Shown piece after piece: positions 37,873-46,344 of a stretch of DNA of 64,000 bases (position 1 is its first letter; each line of letters opens with the position of its first letter). The position numbers and the translations under genes were made by a program. The notes under the pieces are model-generated. The model had not been told where the DNA came from. It made no database searches and worked only from the letters and a program-made list of their open reading frames with translations. The DNA is from DATFVJ01 sp963851085 (GTDB taxonomy: Bacteria; Actinomycetota; Actinomycetes; Streptosporangiales; Streptosporangiaceae), in the NCBI GenBank assembly GCA_963851085.1, contig CAWKNX010000023.1:124001-188000 (forward strand). The letters are read 5' to 3'.

Positions 37873-37975
37873 AACATGATCCTTAACGGCTGCGCGGTGC
37901 GGCCCTCCGGGCCGTCAGGCTTGACGGGGGTTCCGGGGGTCGCCCCGGGGGTCGCCCTGGGCTGGCACCGTCTTG
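37873..37975. repeat. Adjacent copies of the TTAACGGCTGC and GGGGGTTCCGGGGG repeats
   Basis: ATGATCCTTAACGGCTGCGC (37875-37894) is a third clear copy of the short repeat. It is followed at 37926 by GGGGTTCCGGGGGTCGCC, related to the 77-bp array core. Together they fill most of the 230-bp gap between the CPBP and cystathionine gamma-synthase-like genes. Confidence 0.65.
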
Positions 37976-38090
37976 ACGGCTGTGCAGGGTGCGCTCCAGG
38001 CCGTCACGCCCGAAAAACGGTCGCGCCGCGCGTCACCAGTGATGAAGCATTTGCCGGGTGGTAATTGCCCCTGCCGGGAAGAGGAGAGCG

Positions 38091-39209
38091 ATGGATGATC
38101 ATCTAGCCTCCGTGGAGTCGATCCTCGTCCACGCGGGGACGAGGCGTCCACTGGGCGAACCAGCGATACCGCCAGTCGTCCCGGCCAGCATTTCTGTGTC
38201 CTTGGGAGACCCGGATCCGGCTCGCGCGTATGGGCGGAGCGGTAACCCCGGGTGGGAGGCGCTCGAGGCCGCGCTCGGCGCCGTCGAGCGGGCCCGTGCT
38301 CTTGTCTTCGCCTCGGGCCAGGCGGCGTCGATGGCCCTGATGCTGGCACTCGCCAAGGACCGGGACCAGATTCTGGTTCCCTCCGACGGCTATTACAACG
38401 CCCGCACACTGGCGGAGCGGCTGCGCCCGCACGGCGCACGCCCGGTCCTCGTCGACTTGTGCGATCTTGCCCAGGTGGAGCGTGCGCTGTGGGCCGGGCC
38501 TTCGCTGCTGTGGGCGGAGACACCGACCAACCCGCTGCTGCGTGTATGCGACATCGGACGGCTCGCCGAGCTCGCGGCTACGGCGGGCGCGCCGATGGTA
38601 GTGGACAACACGGTCGCGACCGGGCTCCTGCAGCAGCCACTCGACCTGGGCGCGACCGCCGTGCTGTGCTCGCTCACGAAATCGGCCAACGGCCACTCCG
38701 ACGTTATCCTCGGCGCCGTCACCACGCGCGACGACCAGCTACGCGACGATCTTCTTGACTGGCGCACCATCGGTGGTGCCATTCCTGGGCCGTTCGAGGC
38801 CTGGCTGGTCCTGCGCGGACTGCGGACGCTGCCGCTCCGGCTCGCCCGCCAGTGCGAGAACGCGCTCGCCATCGCGTGGCACCTCAACGCCCATCCGCGG
38901 GTGCGATCCGTCCACTACCCGGGCATCGAGGCCGCGACGCTGCCGCTCGCGCGCCGCCAGATGCCGGCCGGTTTTGGCCCGCTGCTCTCCTTCGAGCTCG
39001 ACGGCTCTGCCGCTGACGCGGACGCGGTGGTGGCCGCGTCCAAACTCATCCTGCCGGCCACGAGCTTCGGCGGCGTGGAGTCGACCTGGGAGCGGCGGGC
39101 CCGCTGGCCCGGCGAGACGGCGCCGCAGTCACTCATCCGGCTGTCCGCGGGGATCGAGCCGCTCCAGGCCATCGTGGCCGATGTCGACCAGGCGCTCAAG
39201 GTGCTCTGA
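38091..39209 (+). CDS. PLP-dependent trans-sulfuration enzyme (cystathionine gamma-synthase family)
   Basis: The 372-residue protein belongs to the Cys/Met metabolism PLP family. Evidence is SVESILVHAGTRRPLGEPAI at the start, SGNPGWEALEAALGAVE near 50, VFASGQAASMALMLAL (PLP phosphate loop), LLWAETPTNPLLRVCDI and VVDNTVATGLLQQPLDLGAT with the cofactor Asp. The PLP lysine is K197 in SLTKSANGHSDVILG. An AAGAGGAGAGCG ribosome site precedes the ATG. Members make cystathionine or cleave it. A SANGHSD context, rather than YxxGHxD, leaves the exact reaction open. It is alone, converging on YbaK. Confidence 0.85.
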   Translation: MDDHLASVESILVHAGTRRPLGEPAIPPVVPASISVSLGDPDPARAYGRSGNPGWEALEAALGAVERARALVFASGQAASMALMLALAKDRDQILVPSDGYYNARTLAERLRPHGARPVLVDLCDLAQVERALWAGPSLLWAETPTNPLLRVCDIGRLAELAATAGAPMVVDNTVATGLLQQPLDLGATAVLCSLTKSANGHSDVILGAVTTRDDQLRDDLLDWRTIGGAIPGPFEAWLVLRGLRTLPLRLARQCENALAIAWHLNAHPRVRSVHYPGIEAATLPLARRQMPAGFGPLLSFELDGSAADADAVVAASKLILPATSFGGVESTWERRARWPGETAPQSLIRLSAGIEPLQAIVADVDQALKVL

Positions 39210-39343
39210 CTGGATGTAGCACGAGCCAAGCGGTGGCCCACTGCTGGGGTCGTCGGCGATGTACGCCACTTCACAGCAGCAATGGCCATTGCTGTCACTA
39301 TCGCACGGCTGTCAATTTGAATCATTGCCCTGCCCGCGGCGGT

Positions 39344-39400
39344 GTCATGATCGCGGTAACTTTTCTGCCGTATTCGCCGACAAGTTACCGCGATCATGAA
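39344..39400. repeat. 57-bp palindromic element, copy D
   Basis: Left arm GTCATGATCGCGGTAACTT preceded by G, right arm AAGTTACCGCGATCATGAA. It is followed by AGCCCGGCGCTG and the conserved flank to about 39463, as in copies A and F. The rest of 39210-39600 has no gene. A GCAGCAATGGCCATTGCTG palindrome lies at 39280-39300. Confidence 0.9.
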
Positions 39401-39601
39401 AGCCCGGCGCTGCCTGGTGGCTGTCATTCCTGAATCGTGATCGATAGCCCGGATGGGCGCCACATCGCAGCAGCGATAGCCCATCCTGCGGGCGCGCTCT
39501 TTTCAACGTTCCGCGCCGGGATTCTCAACGTCCCAGCCGCAGCGTCTGCCTCGGCCGGTTCCGCGTATCCTGCCGTTTCCGCACATTCGCCCGGTACGCG
39601 G

Positions 39602-39810
39602 CCACGGCACAGGTCAGCAGATCGACGCGGCGCGCAACTCGGCCTTATGCTCCGGGCCCGGCGCGGCGACCTTGCCGCAGTTCGGCCGGGCCCGGGGTCC
39701 TTGATGCACTGGTAACGGGGCTTGCGTTGTGGATGCGGCCGTATATGGGGTGCCCGCGATAGCCGCAGCGGAAGATGCCCGGCAACAGGTCGGTGCGGGC
39801 GCCGCGGCCG
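39602..39810 (-). pseudogene. Serine recombinase zinc-ribbon remnant
   Basis: Three frames together read LLPGIFRCGYRGHPIYGRIHN, then PRYQCIKDPG, then RPNCGKVAAPGPEHKAEL. This matches the recombinase zinc-beta-ribbon domain of large serine recombinases (integrase/transposon resolvase type), where the paired CxxC motifs bind zinc; one cysteine is already replaced (CGYRG). The catalytic and recombinase domains are absent, so only a decayed fragment remains. It ends beside the YbaK gene and may mark an old integration site. Confidence 0.55.
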
Positions 39811-39828
39811 TTGGCCAGTCGGCCAGGC

Positions 39829-40377
39829 TCACCGGCCGAGGCCGGTGAGCACCACCGCGCCGGGCAGACCCGCGAGTGCCGCGCCAGGCAGCGCCAGCTT
39901 GGAGCGGCGTACCCCACTGCCGACCACGACGCGGGGCGCGGCGGCTACTGCGGCGTCGATGAGGATCGGCCAGCCGTCGGGCAGACCCAACGGCGTGATG
40001 CCGCCGAACTCCATTCCGGTCTCCGCGACGGCGACGTCTATCGGGGCGAAGGACGCCTTGCGGGCATCGAGTTGCCTGCGTACCAGGCCATTCACATCCG
40101 CGCGGGTCGTGGCGAGGATCACGCACGCCGCGAGCCGAGTCTCGCCACCGCGTCGCCCGGCTACCACAACGCAGTTGGCGGACTCGCTCAGCGCCACACC
40201 GTAGCGCTCGCAGAAGGCGGCCGTGTCCGCGAGTTCCGGGTCGATCTCGGCTACCCCGATATCGGTGGCGGGAACGGCGTTCTTCCAATGGGCGAGGGCG
40301 GCTGCGACCGGCGATGCCAGCAGGTCAGGGCGGCCCTGTGCGGGCGCGATGTGCAGGAGTCCCATCCGCGAGTCCAT
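39829..40377 (-). CDS. YbaK/EbsC-family aminoacyl-tRNA deacylase-like protein
   Basis: From the ATG at 40377 the 182-residue protein has the YbaK fold signature: ALSESANCVVVAGRRGGETR, LAACVILATTRADVNGLVRR, ARKASFAPIDVAVAETGMEF and GGITPLGLPDGWPILIDAAV, ending in GSGVRRSKLALPGAALAGLP. The GGITPLGL and GSG(x)RRSKL motifs shape the deacylation pocket. Members hydrolyse mischarged tRNA, such as Cys-tRNA(Pro) or Ala-tRNA(Pro), in trans. It is divergent from the amidase gene with 54 bp between starts. Confidence 0.85.
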   Translation of the reverse strand: MDSRMGLLHIAPAQGRPDLLASPVAAALAHWKNAVPATDIGVAEIDPELADTAAFCERYGVALSESANCVVVAGRRGGETRLAACVILATTRADVNGLVRRQLDARKASFAPIDVAVAETGMEFGGITPLGLPDGWPILIDAAVAAAPRVVVGSGVRRSKLALPGAALAGLPGAVVLTGLGR

Positions 40378-40431
40378 GGCCAGGTAGCTTAGAGCCTCGT
40401 TGACAACCCTCGGTCGCGGGAGGGCATAGCG

Positions 40432-41988
40432 GTGACGAACGCATCTGCACCTCAAGGCCCGGCTCGGCCACCTCGGCCGGATGGCGCCGACCGGTCCGGG
40501 CCTGGCGGCATCGACCTGGACACGGTCACCGTCGCCAGCCTGCTGCAGGGGCTGGCGTCTGGCGCCTTCACCGGGGCCGAACTCACCGGCTGCTACCTCG
40601 ACCGGATCAGCATGCTCAACCCCTTGCTGCGGGCCGTCCTCGCGGTGCACCCTCAGGCGTTGGCGGCGGCGGAGGCGAGCGACGCCGCACGCCGCGAAGG
40701 CCGGCCACCGCGTCCACTTGAGGGAATCCCCGTCCTGATCAAGGACAACATCGCCGTGGCAGGGCTGCCGACGACCGCGGGGTCGCTCGCCCTCAGCGGC
40801 GCGGCGCCGCCGGACGCTTTCTGTGTGACAAGGCTCCGCGAGGCAGGCGCGGTGATCATCGGGAAGGCGAACCTGTCCGAGTGGGCGAACTTCCGTTCCG
40901 AGCGGTCGACAAGCGGCTGGAGTTCGGTGGGCGGGCAGGTCCGTAACCCGCATGTGCTTGACCGCAATCCATCTGGGTCGAGTTCGGGTTCGGCGGCGGC
41001 TGTCGCCGCCCATCTGGCGCCGCTTGCGGTCGGCACCGAGACGGACGGCAGCGTCGTCTGCCCGGCGAGCGCCTGCGGCATCACGGGCGTCAAGCCCACA
41101 CTCGGCCTGATCAGCCGGTCGGGGATCGTGCCGATTTCGCACCTGCAAGACACGGCTGGCCCGATGACACGCAGCGTCACCGATGCCGTGGTGCTGCTCG
41201 ACGTGCTCGCGGCGCCCGACCCCGCCGATCCGGCGACCCGCGCGGCACCCCCCGTTGATGGCGCACTGGCTGGCGGGGCACTGCGCGGCAGCCGTTTGGG
41301 AGTATGGCGCGACGGCTGCGGCGGCGCGGGCCCTCCGACTTCGGCGATCCTCGACGAGTCCGCAGCGGCCTTACGTGACGCTGGTGCCGAGATCATCGAC
41401 CCCGTCGATCTGCCCGGCGCCGCCGACATCACCGGGCCCGAATTCACCGCGCTATGCCAGGAATTCAAGCACGACCTGAACGCCTACCTGGCGACTCTCG
41501 GCGGCGGCCAGCCGCGCACCCTGGCCGAGGTGATCGAGTACAACGCGCGCAACGCCGAGCGGGTGATGCCCTTCTTCGGCCAGGACGTGTTCGAGCGGGC
41601 CGAGACGACCAGCGGCGACCTGACGCACGAGGCGTACCTGGCTGCGCGCCTGGAGGCCACTGGGCTCGCCCGCCGCGCACTGGACGTGCCACTCGCTGAG
41701 CATCGCCTCGACGCCGTGGTGACGCTCACCGCGAACGCGGCGTGGCCGATCGACCCGGTGCTCGGCGACCGTGTCGTGTTCCACACCTCCACACCCGCGG
41801 CCGTGGCCGGGTATCCGGCCGTGACCGTGCCCGCTGGGATGGTGCGGGGCCTGCCGGTCGGGCTCACGTTTATGTCCGCCGCGTGGCGCGAGCCGCGGCT
41901 GATGGCGCTGGCCGCCGCGTTCGAGCAGGCCACGATGGCCCGGCGCGCGCCCGCGTACGCTTCGACCATCGGTTTTTCTGATACGTGA
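40432..41988 (+). CDS. Amidase signature family enzyme
   Basis: The 518-residue protein contains the Ser-cisSer-Lys triad context: the lysine in PVLIKDNIAVAGLPTTAGS, the glycine/serine-rich PSGSSSGSAAAVAAHLAPLA, and the nucleophile region VGTETDGSVVCPASACGITG followed by VKPTLGLISRSGIVP. Its C-terminus, HTSTPAAVAGYPAVTVPAGM, matches secondary amidases of the 'Asp-tRNA amidotransferase A-like' group but without GatB/C partners. It probably hydrolyses a small amide or peptide-like substrate. The first ~25 residues are Pro/Gly-rich. A GTG start at 40432 is used. Confidence 0.9.
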   Translation: MTNASAPQGPARPPRPDGADRSGPGGIDLDTVTVASLLQGLASGAFTGAELTGCYLDRISMLNPLLRAVLAVHPQALAAAEASDAARREGRPPRPLEGIPVLIKDNIAVAGLPTTAGSLALSGAAPPDAFCVTRLREAGAVIIGKANLSEWANFRSERSTSGWSSVGGQVRNPHVLDRNPSGSSSGSAAAVAAHLAPLAVGTETDGSVVCPASACGITGVKPTLGLISRSGIVPISHLQDTAGPMTRSVTDAVVLLDVLAAPDPADPATRAAPPVDGALAGGALRGSRLGVWRDGCGGAGPPTSAILDESAAALRDAGAEIIDPVDLPGAADITGPEFTALCQEFKHDLNAYLATLGGGQPRTLAEVIEYNARNAERVMPFFGQDVFERAETTSGDLTHEAYLAARLEATGLARRALDVPLAEHRLDAVVTLTANAAWPIDPVLGDRVVFHTSTPAAVAGYPAVTVPAGMVRGLPVGLTFMSAAWREPRLMALAAAFEQATMARRAPAYASTIGFSDT

Positions 41989-42030
41989 GTCGCGGACTCA
42001 CATCGAGCAGGGAGCGGCCCCCCGCAGGTC

Positions 42031-42078
42031 GGCGGGGGGATCCCGTGGGGTGGAGCCCCCCGGGGCAATACAGTCTTA
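42031..42078 (+). repeat. 48-bp repeat, identical to inverted copy at 14392-14439
   Basis: It begins GGCGGGGGGATCCCGTGG and ends AATACAGTCTTA, with no base difference from its partner 27.6 kb away. It lies between the amidase gene and a transposase-like remnant, and is followed by AACGGCCGCGCTC, recalling the TTAACGGCTGC repeat. A shorter relative (GCCCCCGGGGCAGTACAGTC) occurs near 7510. Confidence 0.75.
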
Positions 42079-42169
42079 ACGGCCGCGCTCCCGGTCAGTG
42101 GCCTGAAGGCGTCACACCAAGGCTCCGGGCCGTCTGGGTAGTCACTCACGAACCCGTAAGTTCTGACGT

Positions 42170-42370
42170 AGACGGCCGATCGCTCCGGCGGCCGGGTCTT
42201 GGTCACGATCTGGCCTTCGGGCACATGGCAGTAGTGGAGGGCCAGCTCACCGGTCTGCACGTGGCGGCGGATCAGGAGGTAGTGCCGCCGGGGTGCGGTG
42301 CCCAGCCAGGCCCAGCCAGGCCCAGGCATGCCAGCGCTCGCCCTTGGAGCCTTTCCCGGCGGAGCGCTGG
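42170..42370 (-). pseudogene. IS701-like transposase fragment
   Basis: One frame reads GTAPRRHYLLIRRHVQTGEL, then ALHYCHVPEGQ; an adjoining frame gives AGKGSKGERWHAWAWLG. Together these resemble the DDE-domain stretch of IS701-family transposases (RLLIRRS...TELAYYLCHAP). No complete transposase, terminal repeat or target duplication is visible. The remainder of 41989-42838 has no gene that I can support. Confidence is moderate because the match is short. Confidence 0.4.
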
Positions 42371-42838
42371 ATCCTCCGCCCCGCCGCGCCGCGGTTAAAA
42401 ACTGCCATCCCAGCTGGTGGCCTGGCGTCACACCAGGACAAGCAGGCCGGACGCGGCAAACCGTGAGGTGAGCAGATGAGCCTGGCTGCAGAATCCCCCG
42501 CCCGGCTAGGGCCGAACTGTCCAGGCCTGCGCGACGTCTACGACGCCTGCTCGGTCCCGGCCGACCATGCCTACTGGGCGGTTCCTGACGCGCCCACGTC
42601 CGGGCCCCGCGCTCGTCGCGCTCGGCATCCCGCGAGTAACGTGGCGGTCTCAGCAGGAGGCCGCGAGGAACTCACCGTGCACCCAGGCGCTAGTCGGCCA
42701 ATGTCGCCGTCTCTTTCAGAGCGTCTTCTTAACGATCACCTCTCCGGTGTACGCCGATTACCATGGCTGCGCGCTCCGATCCACGAGCTACGCCAGCGCC
42801 ACCGGATCACGTCCGGGGGTCAGGATAGCCTGGCTCGC

Positions 42839-44078
42839 ATGGAATCGTGGCGTGCCGTTAGCCTCCCCGACCTGCCCGGACGCGGCCCGGAGCCACGGCT
42901 GGTTGACACCGCGACAGGTGAGCCTGCCGTCGCCGCCCAGGGACATACCGCACGGATATACGCATGCGGGATTACTCCGTACGACGCGACACATATCGGG
43001 CACGCTGCGACGTATACCGCATGGGATCTGCTCGTGCGCGCGCTTGCGGGACGCCGGCCATGACGTGCTCTACGTCCAGAACGTGACCGATGTAGACGAG
43101 CCGCTGTTCGAGCGCGCGGCGCGGGACGGCGTGGACTGGCGTGCGCTCGCGACGGCGGAGATCAAGCGGTTCCGGCTGGATATGGAGGCCCTGCGGGTGC
43201 TGCCTCCAGCGCACTTCATCGGCGCGGTGGAGGCGTTGCCGCTGATCGAGGCGATGACCAGGCGACTGGGGGAGCGGGGCGCGCTGTACGAGCTCGAATC
43301 CGACGTGTACTTCGCGCGATCGTCTGATTCGGCATTTGGCTCGCTGTCGGGTCTCGCGCCCGAGGCGATGCTGCGGTTGTTCGCGGAGCGTGGTGGCGAC
43401 CCGGGACGGCCGGGGAAGAAGGATCCGCTCGATTGTCTCGTGTGGGTGGGGGAGCGGCCGGGTGAACCGTCGTGGCCGTCCGCATTCGGCGCGGGCAGGC
43501 CTGGCTGGCATATCGAGTGCTCGGCGATCGCGACGAGATTTCTCGGGCCGCGGTTCGATGTCCAGGCGGGCGGCAACGACCTGGTGTTCCCGCACCATGA
43601 ACTGAGCGCCTCGCACGCCCGGGTGGCGTCGGCGGATCCGGAAGCGTTCGCCCGCGTGTACGCGCACGCGGGCATGGTGCGGCTGAATGGCGAGAAAATG
43701 TCCAAGTCGCTCGGGAATCTGGTCTTCGTCTCGGCGCTGCGCGCCGCAGGCACCGACCCGATGGCGGTGCGGCTCGCGCTGCTCGCTCACCACTACCGGT
43801 CCGGCTGGGACTGGACGGACGCGGGTCTGGCGGACGGGGTCGCCCGGCTCGGCCGCTGGCGCAATGCGGCCTCGGTGGCCGCCGCACCACCCGCCGAGCC
43901 GGTGCTCGCCCTGATGCGCGCACGGATCGCAGATGACCTGGACGCTCCAGGTGCGCTCGCCGCGGTCGACGAGTGGGCGGACACTGTGCTCGGCGGTCCG
44001 CCGCAGCCGTCCTGGGTCACCGATGCGCCAGCGCTGGTACGCAACGCGGTGGACGCGATACTCGGCGTCGCTCTTTGA
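42839..44078 (+). pseudogene. mshC: Mycothiol ligase MshC, one frameshift near 43045
   Basis: MshC joins cysteine to GlcN-inositol with ATP, the third step of mycothiol synthesis. The ATG at 42839 starts MESWRAVSLPDLPGRGPEPR, and the class I synthetase HIGH-type motif is GITPYDATHIGHAATYTAWD. The next frame continues AGHDVLYVQNVTDVDEPLFE, GWHIECSAIATRFLG, GNDLVFPHHELSASHA and RLNGEKMSKSLGNLVFVSAL (KMSKS). Total length ~412 residues is exactly that of MshC. One extra base in CGCGCTTGCGGGACG breaks the frame. Since mycothiol genes are normally single-copy and conserved, a sequence error is the simplest explanation, although a second copy elsewhere cannot be excluded. Confidence 0.88.
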
Positions 44079-44106
44079 CCAACCCGCCCGCTGTTTCCTT
44101 CTACCG

Positions 44107-44237
44107 ATCCTGTCTTCGACCGGACCTTGTCTTCGGCCGGGCGCTGTCCTCCACCGGACCTTGTCGTTCGGCCGGCCGCCGTCCTTCCTCTGTCTTTCGG
44201 CCGGGCGCTGTCCGGTCCTTCGGCCGGACCCTGTCCT
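44107..44237. repeat. Imperfect ~17-bp tandem repeat downstream of mshC
   Basis: Six to seven units resemble GACCTTGTCTTCGGCCG or GGCGCTGTCCTCCACCG, running from just after the mshC stop. They fill much of the 300-bp gap before the next gene and look like slipped-strand expansion. Confidence 0.6.
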
Positions 44238-44313
44238 CCCAGTTCTCCAGCCTGCTGGAGGCAGCGGCCTGTCGGCCTGGCGCCCGATGCCCGCCGCCGA
44301 CAGAAGCTCACGT

Positions 44314-44342
44314 GATATCGTTTCCGATATCGCCCGATATCG
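44314..44342. promoter_or_regulatory. Three GATATCG sites, candidate operator
   Basis: GATATCG occurs at 44314-44320, 44326-44332 and 44336-44342, i.e. three palindromic GATATC cores 12 and 10 bp apart, roughly one DNA turn. Such AT-containing repeats are unusual in this background. They lie 60-90 bp upstream of a small gene whose C-terminus looks like a ribbon-helix-helix, so autoregulation is possible. Confidence 0.4.
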
Positions 44343-44402
44343 GAAGATCCAACTGGCCGCGGCCGAATCAGCGAGACCGAATTGCTGGACTGGGGGAGCC
44401 AC

Positions 44403-44780
44403 GTGAGCGAGGACGTGAAGGATCCGGCGGCACTGCTCGTGCAGGCAGTTGGGGCGTTGCAACCCGAGGACCGGGACGCGGTATTGGCCTGGCTGCTGCG
44501 CAGGGACACGCGACGGATCAATGTCGCCGCCATAGGCCAACCCGGTTTCGCCCGCGTGCGGGAGGTGCAGATGGGCTTGGTCGGGGATTTCCTGACCGCC
44601 CAGGTGCCGGGCGCGGGGCGCCCGCCGCACGGTGCGCAACAGGTGGTACCCGTGCGTTTTCCCACAGAGCAGCACGCGCAGTTGCGGGAATGGTGTGCTG
44701 AGCATGGCTTCTCCATGGCGACTGTAATCCGCGGCCTGGTGGCGCGGTTCCTCGAAATGCAGCTACCGGAGCGGAACTAG
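44403..44780 (+). CDS. Small protein with ribbon-helix-helix-like C-terminus
   Basis: A GTG at 44403 follows a GGGGGAGCC ribosome site and gives 125 residues; an ATG at 44382 is also open but lacks a site. I do not recognise a named family. The N-terminal half is helical and acidic (DPAALLVQAVGALQPEDRDA, VLAWLLRRDT). The C-terminal half, QQVVPVRFPTEQHAQLREWC then AEHGFSMATVIRGLVARFLE, has the strand-helix-helix rhythm of CopG/Arc-type DNA-binding proteins. Three GATATCG repeats upstream could be its target. It could equally be the antitoxin-like half of a lost pair, but no partner gene is next to it. Confidence 0.65.
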   Translation: MSEDVKDPAALLVQAVGALQPEDRDAVLAWLLRRDTRRINVAAIGQPGFARVREVQMGLVGDFLTAQVPGAGRPPHGAQQVVPVRFPTEQHAQLREWCAEHGFSMATVIRGLVARFLEMQLPERN

Positions 44781-45192
44781 GCGACCGGCGCAGAACTAAT
44801 GGTTAGCCAGTACGTGGCCAGCTCGCGACGTACTCACCCCGGGGCGAGGATTCCCCTCGGCCCTCAGCGTTGATTATGCTCGCGCTCGCGGCTCCGTTTG
44901 GCCGCCCTGGTCCACTGGCACGGTGTGGAGTTCTTGATCGGCAATGCTATGTCCTGACCAGTATCTTCTTCGCTGCCGCGACGGCGATCCAGCTGCCTGC
45001 TACCAGTAATAAAGCGCGATCCTCCTGCCGGTCAAGCCGACTCCACGACCTGTGGATAAATCAGTTCAGCGGCAGCATCGTGACCGTAGCGGCATACGTC
45101 ACAGCTGGTTTTCCCCAGAGTTATCCCCAGGATATCCCCAGGCCAATTCTCGTTCTGGCATTGAGACGGCAGCGCCGCGCACGCTGGGCTGC
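44781..45192. other. Intergenic region with hairpins and TTATCCACA-like sites
   Basis: No gene is seen. AGTACGT (44810) pairs with ACGTACT (44829) to form a stem, followed by CGAGG-ATTCC-CCTCG near 44846, a possible terminator for the upstream gene. TGTGGATAA (45051), GTTATCCCCAGG (45119) and ATATCCCCAGG (45132) resemble DnaA boxes in the promoter of the DUF4192 gene. The second and third are weak matches, and there is no nearby dnaA/dnaN to suggest oriC. Confidence 0.4.
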
Positions 45193-46344
45193 ATGAAACG
45201 TAATCCACCAGCGTCAGGCGCGCCACCAGAGCGCATTCCCTCGAATCAGCCGGGCGGCCCAGGCCAGCCACCGGTGAAGGTTGGTTCTCCGGCCGAGATC
45301 TTGGCAGCCGTGCCCTACCTGATCGGCTTCCACCCCACGAGCAGCTTGGTCGTGATCGGCGCGCGCCCGCCTCGCGATCGGGTGCACGTCAGTTTCCGCT
45401 ACGACCTGCTTGACCCGCCTGAGGACGGGTATGCGCGTGAAATCGCTGAACATGCCAGCTCGGTGCTCGTGAACCAGCACGTCACGGTGGCGATCATCGT
45501 TGGTTACGGTCCGGGTGCCCTCGTCACCCCGATCGCTGAGGAGTTCCGCGTGCGGCTCAGCGAGGCCGGGGTCGAGGTAAGGGAGATGCTCCGGGTCGAA
45601 GGCGGGCGATATTGGTCCTACCTATGCCAGGACCCTGGCTGCTGCCCGCCAGACGGTATTCGATTCGATGTCTCGGCAAGCTCGATCGCGGCCCAGATGA
45701 CGCTGGCCGGAAACGTAACGCTGCCAGACCGGACCGCACTTGAGCGCACGATCGCGCCACTCGGCGGTGCGGCGCGGACTTCGATGGCCCAGGCCACGAT
45801 CCGCGCGGAGAACCGGGCCGCCGCTCTTGTGGCGCGGGCGGCGAGGTCAGGCCGCAAGCGTGGCGGGATTTTGCGGCCCGTGATCGATGATGGTCTGCGC
45901 GCGGTCAGCGAAGCGATCGGCACCTACCGTGGCGGCGGACGCATTGACGGCGACGATGAGTTCGCCTGGCTGACCGTTACGCTCGCCGACGTGCGCGTCC
46001 GCGACGATGCCTGGGCGCGGATGGAACCGGAGTACCGGCAATCGCATCAGCGCCTGTGGACAGACGTCCTTCGCCGCGCTGACCCACACTACGTACCTGC
46101 TCCCGCATGCCTGCTCGCCTTCACCGCGTGGCAGTCCGGAGACGGCGCGCTCGCGAATGTGGCGATCGCGCGAGCACTCGAGTCCAATCCCGGCTACACG
46201 ATGGCCCAGCTTCTGCTGGAGGCGGTCGGGGGTGGCCTGCCGCCGTCCGAGGCCCGGCTTCCGATGACGCCGGAGGACGTGGCCGCCTCCTATGCCGCCG
46301 TCGAGGGAAGGCGGAGACCAGCCAAAAGGCGGCCCTCGGCGTAG
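45193..46344 (+). CDS. DUF4192 domain protein
   Basis: The ATG at 45193 yields 383 residues with the DUF4192 signature: VKVGSPAEILAAVPYLIGFH, PTSSLVVIGARPPRDRVHVS and FRYDLL near the N-terminus. A central cysteine-containing LCQDPGCCPPDGIRFDVSAS follows, and later helical repeats with LLAFTAWQSGDGALANVAIA and RALESNPGYTMAQLLLEAV. The family is confined to actinobacteria and its function is not known; the last part resembles a TPR-like helix pair. It converges with the racemase gene, overlapping it by 55 bp at the 3' ends. Confidence 0.88.
   Translation: MKRNPPASGAPPERIPSNQPGGPGQPPVKVGSPAEILAAVPYLIGFHPTSSLVVIGARPPRDRVHVSFRYDLLDPPEDGYAREIAEHASSVLVNQHVTVAIIVGYGPGALVTPIAEEFRVRLSEAGVEVREMLRVEGGRYWSYLCQDPGCCPPDGIRFDVSASSIAAQMTLAGNVTLPDRTALERTIAPLGGAARTSMAQATIRAENRAAALVARAARSGRKRGGILRPVIDDGLRAVSEAIGTYRGGGRIDGDDEFAWLTVTLADVRVRDDAWARMEPEYRQSHQRLWTDVLRRADPHYVPAPACLLAFTAWQSGDGALANVAIARALESNPGYTMAQLLLEAVGGGLPPSEARLPMTPEDVAASYAAVEGRRRPAKRRPSA

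Noticed and set aside
37980..38090. Possible SAM-type riboswitch before the cystathionine gamma-synthase-like gene
   Set aside because: GCCGGG occurs twice with GGTGGTAATTGCCCC between, but I could not match any known riboswitch core; a covariance-model search would be needed.
42476..42838. Open plus-strand frames before mshC
   Set aside because: They lack motifs and have poor codon character; the MshC homology begins at the ATG at 42839.
42972..44705. 577-residue minus-strand frame
   Set aside because: Antisense to mshC, which carries HIGH and KMSKS motifs on the plus strand.
44781..45192. Replication origin suggested by TTATCCACA-like sites
   Set aside because: Only one good DnaA box and two weak ones, and no dnaA, dnaN, parB or similar genes nearby; the solitary box at 32991 is likewise not convincing.
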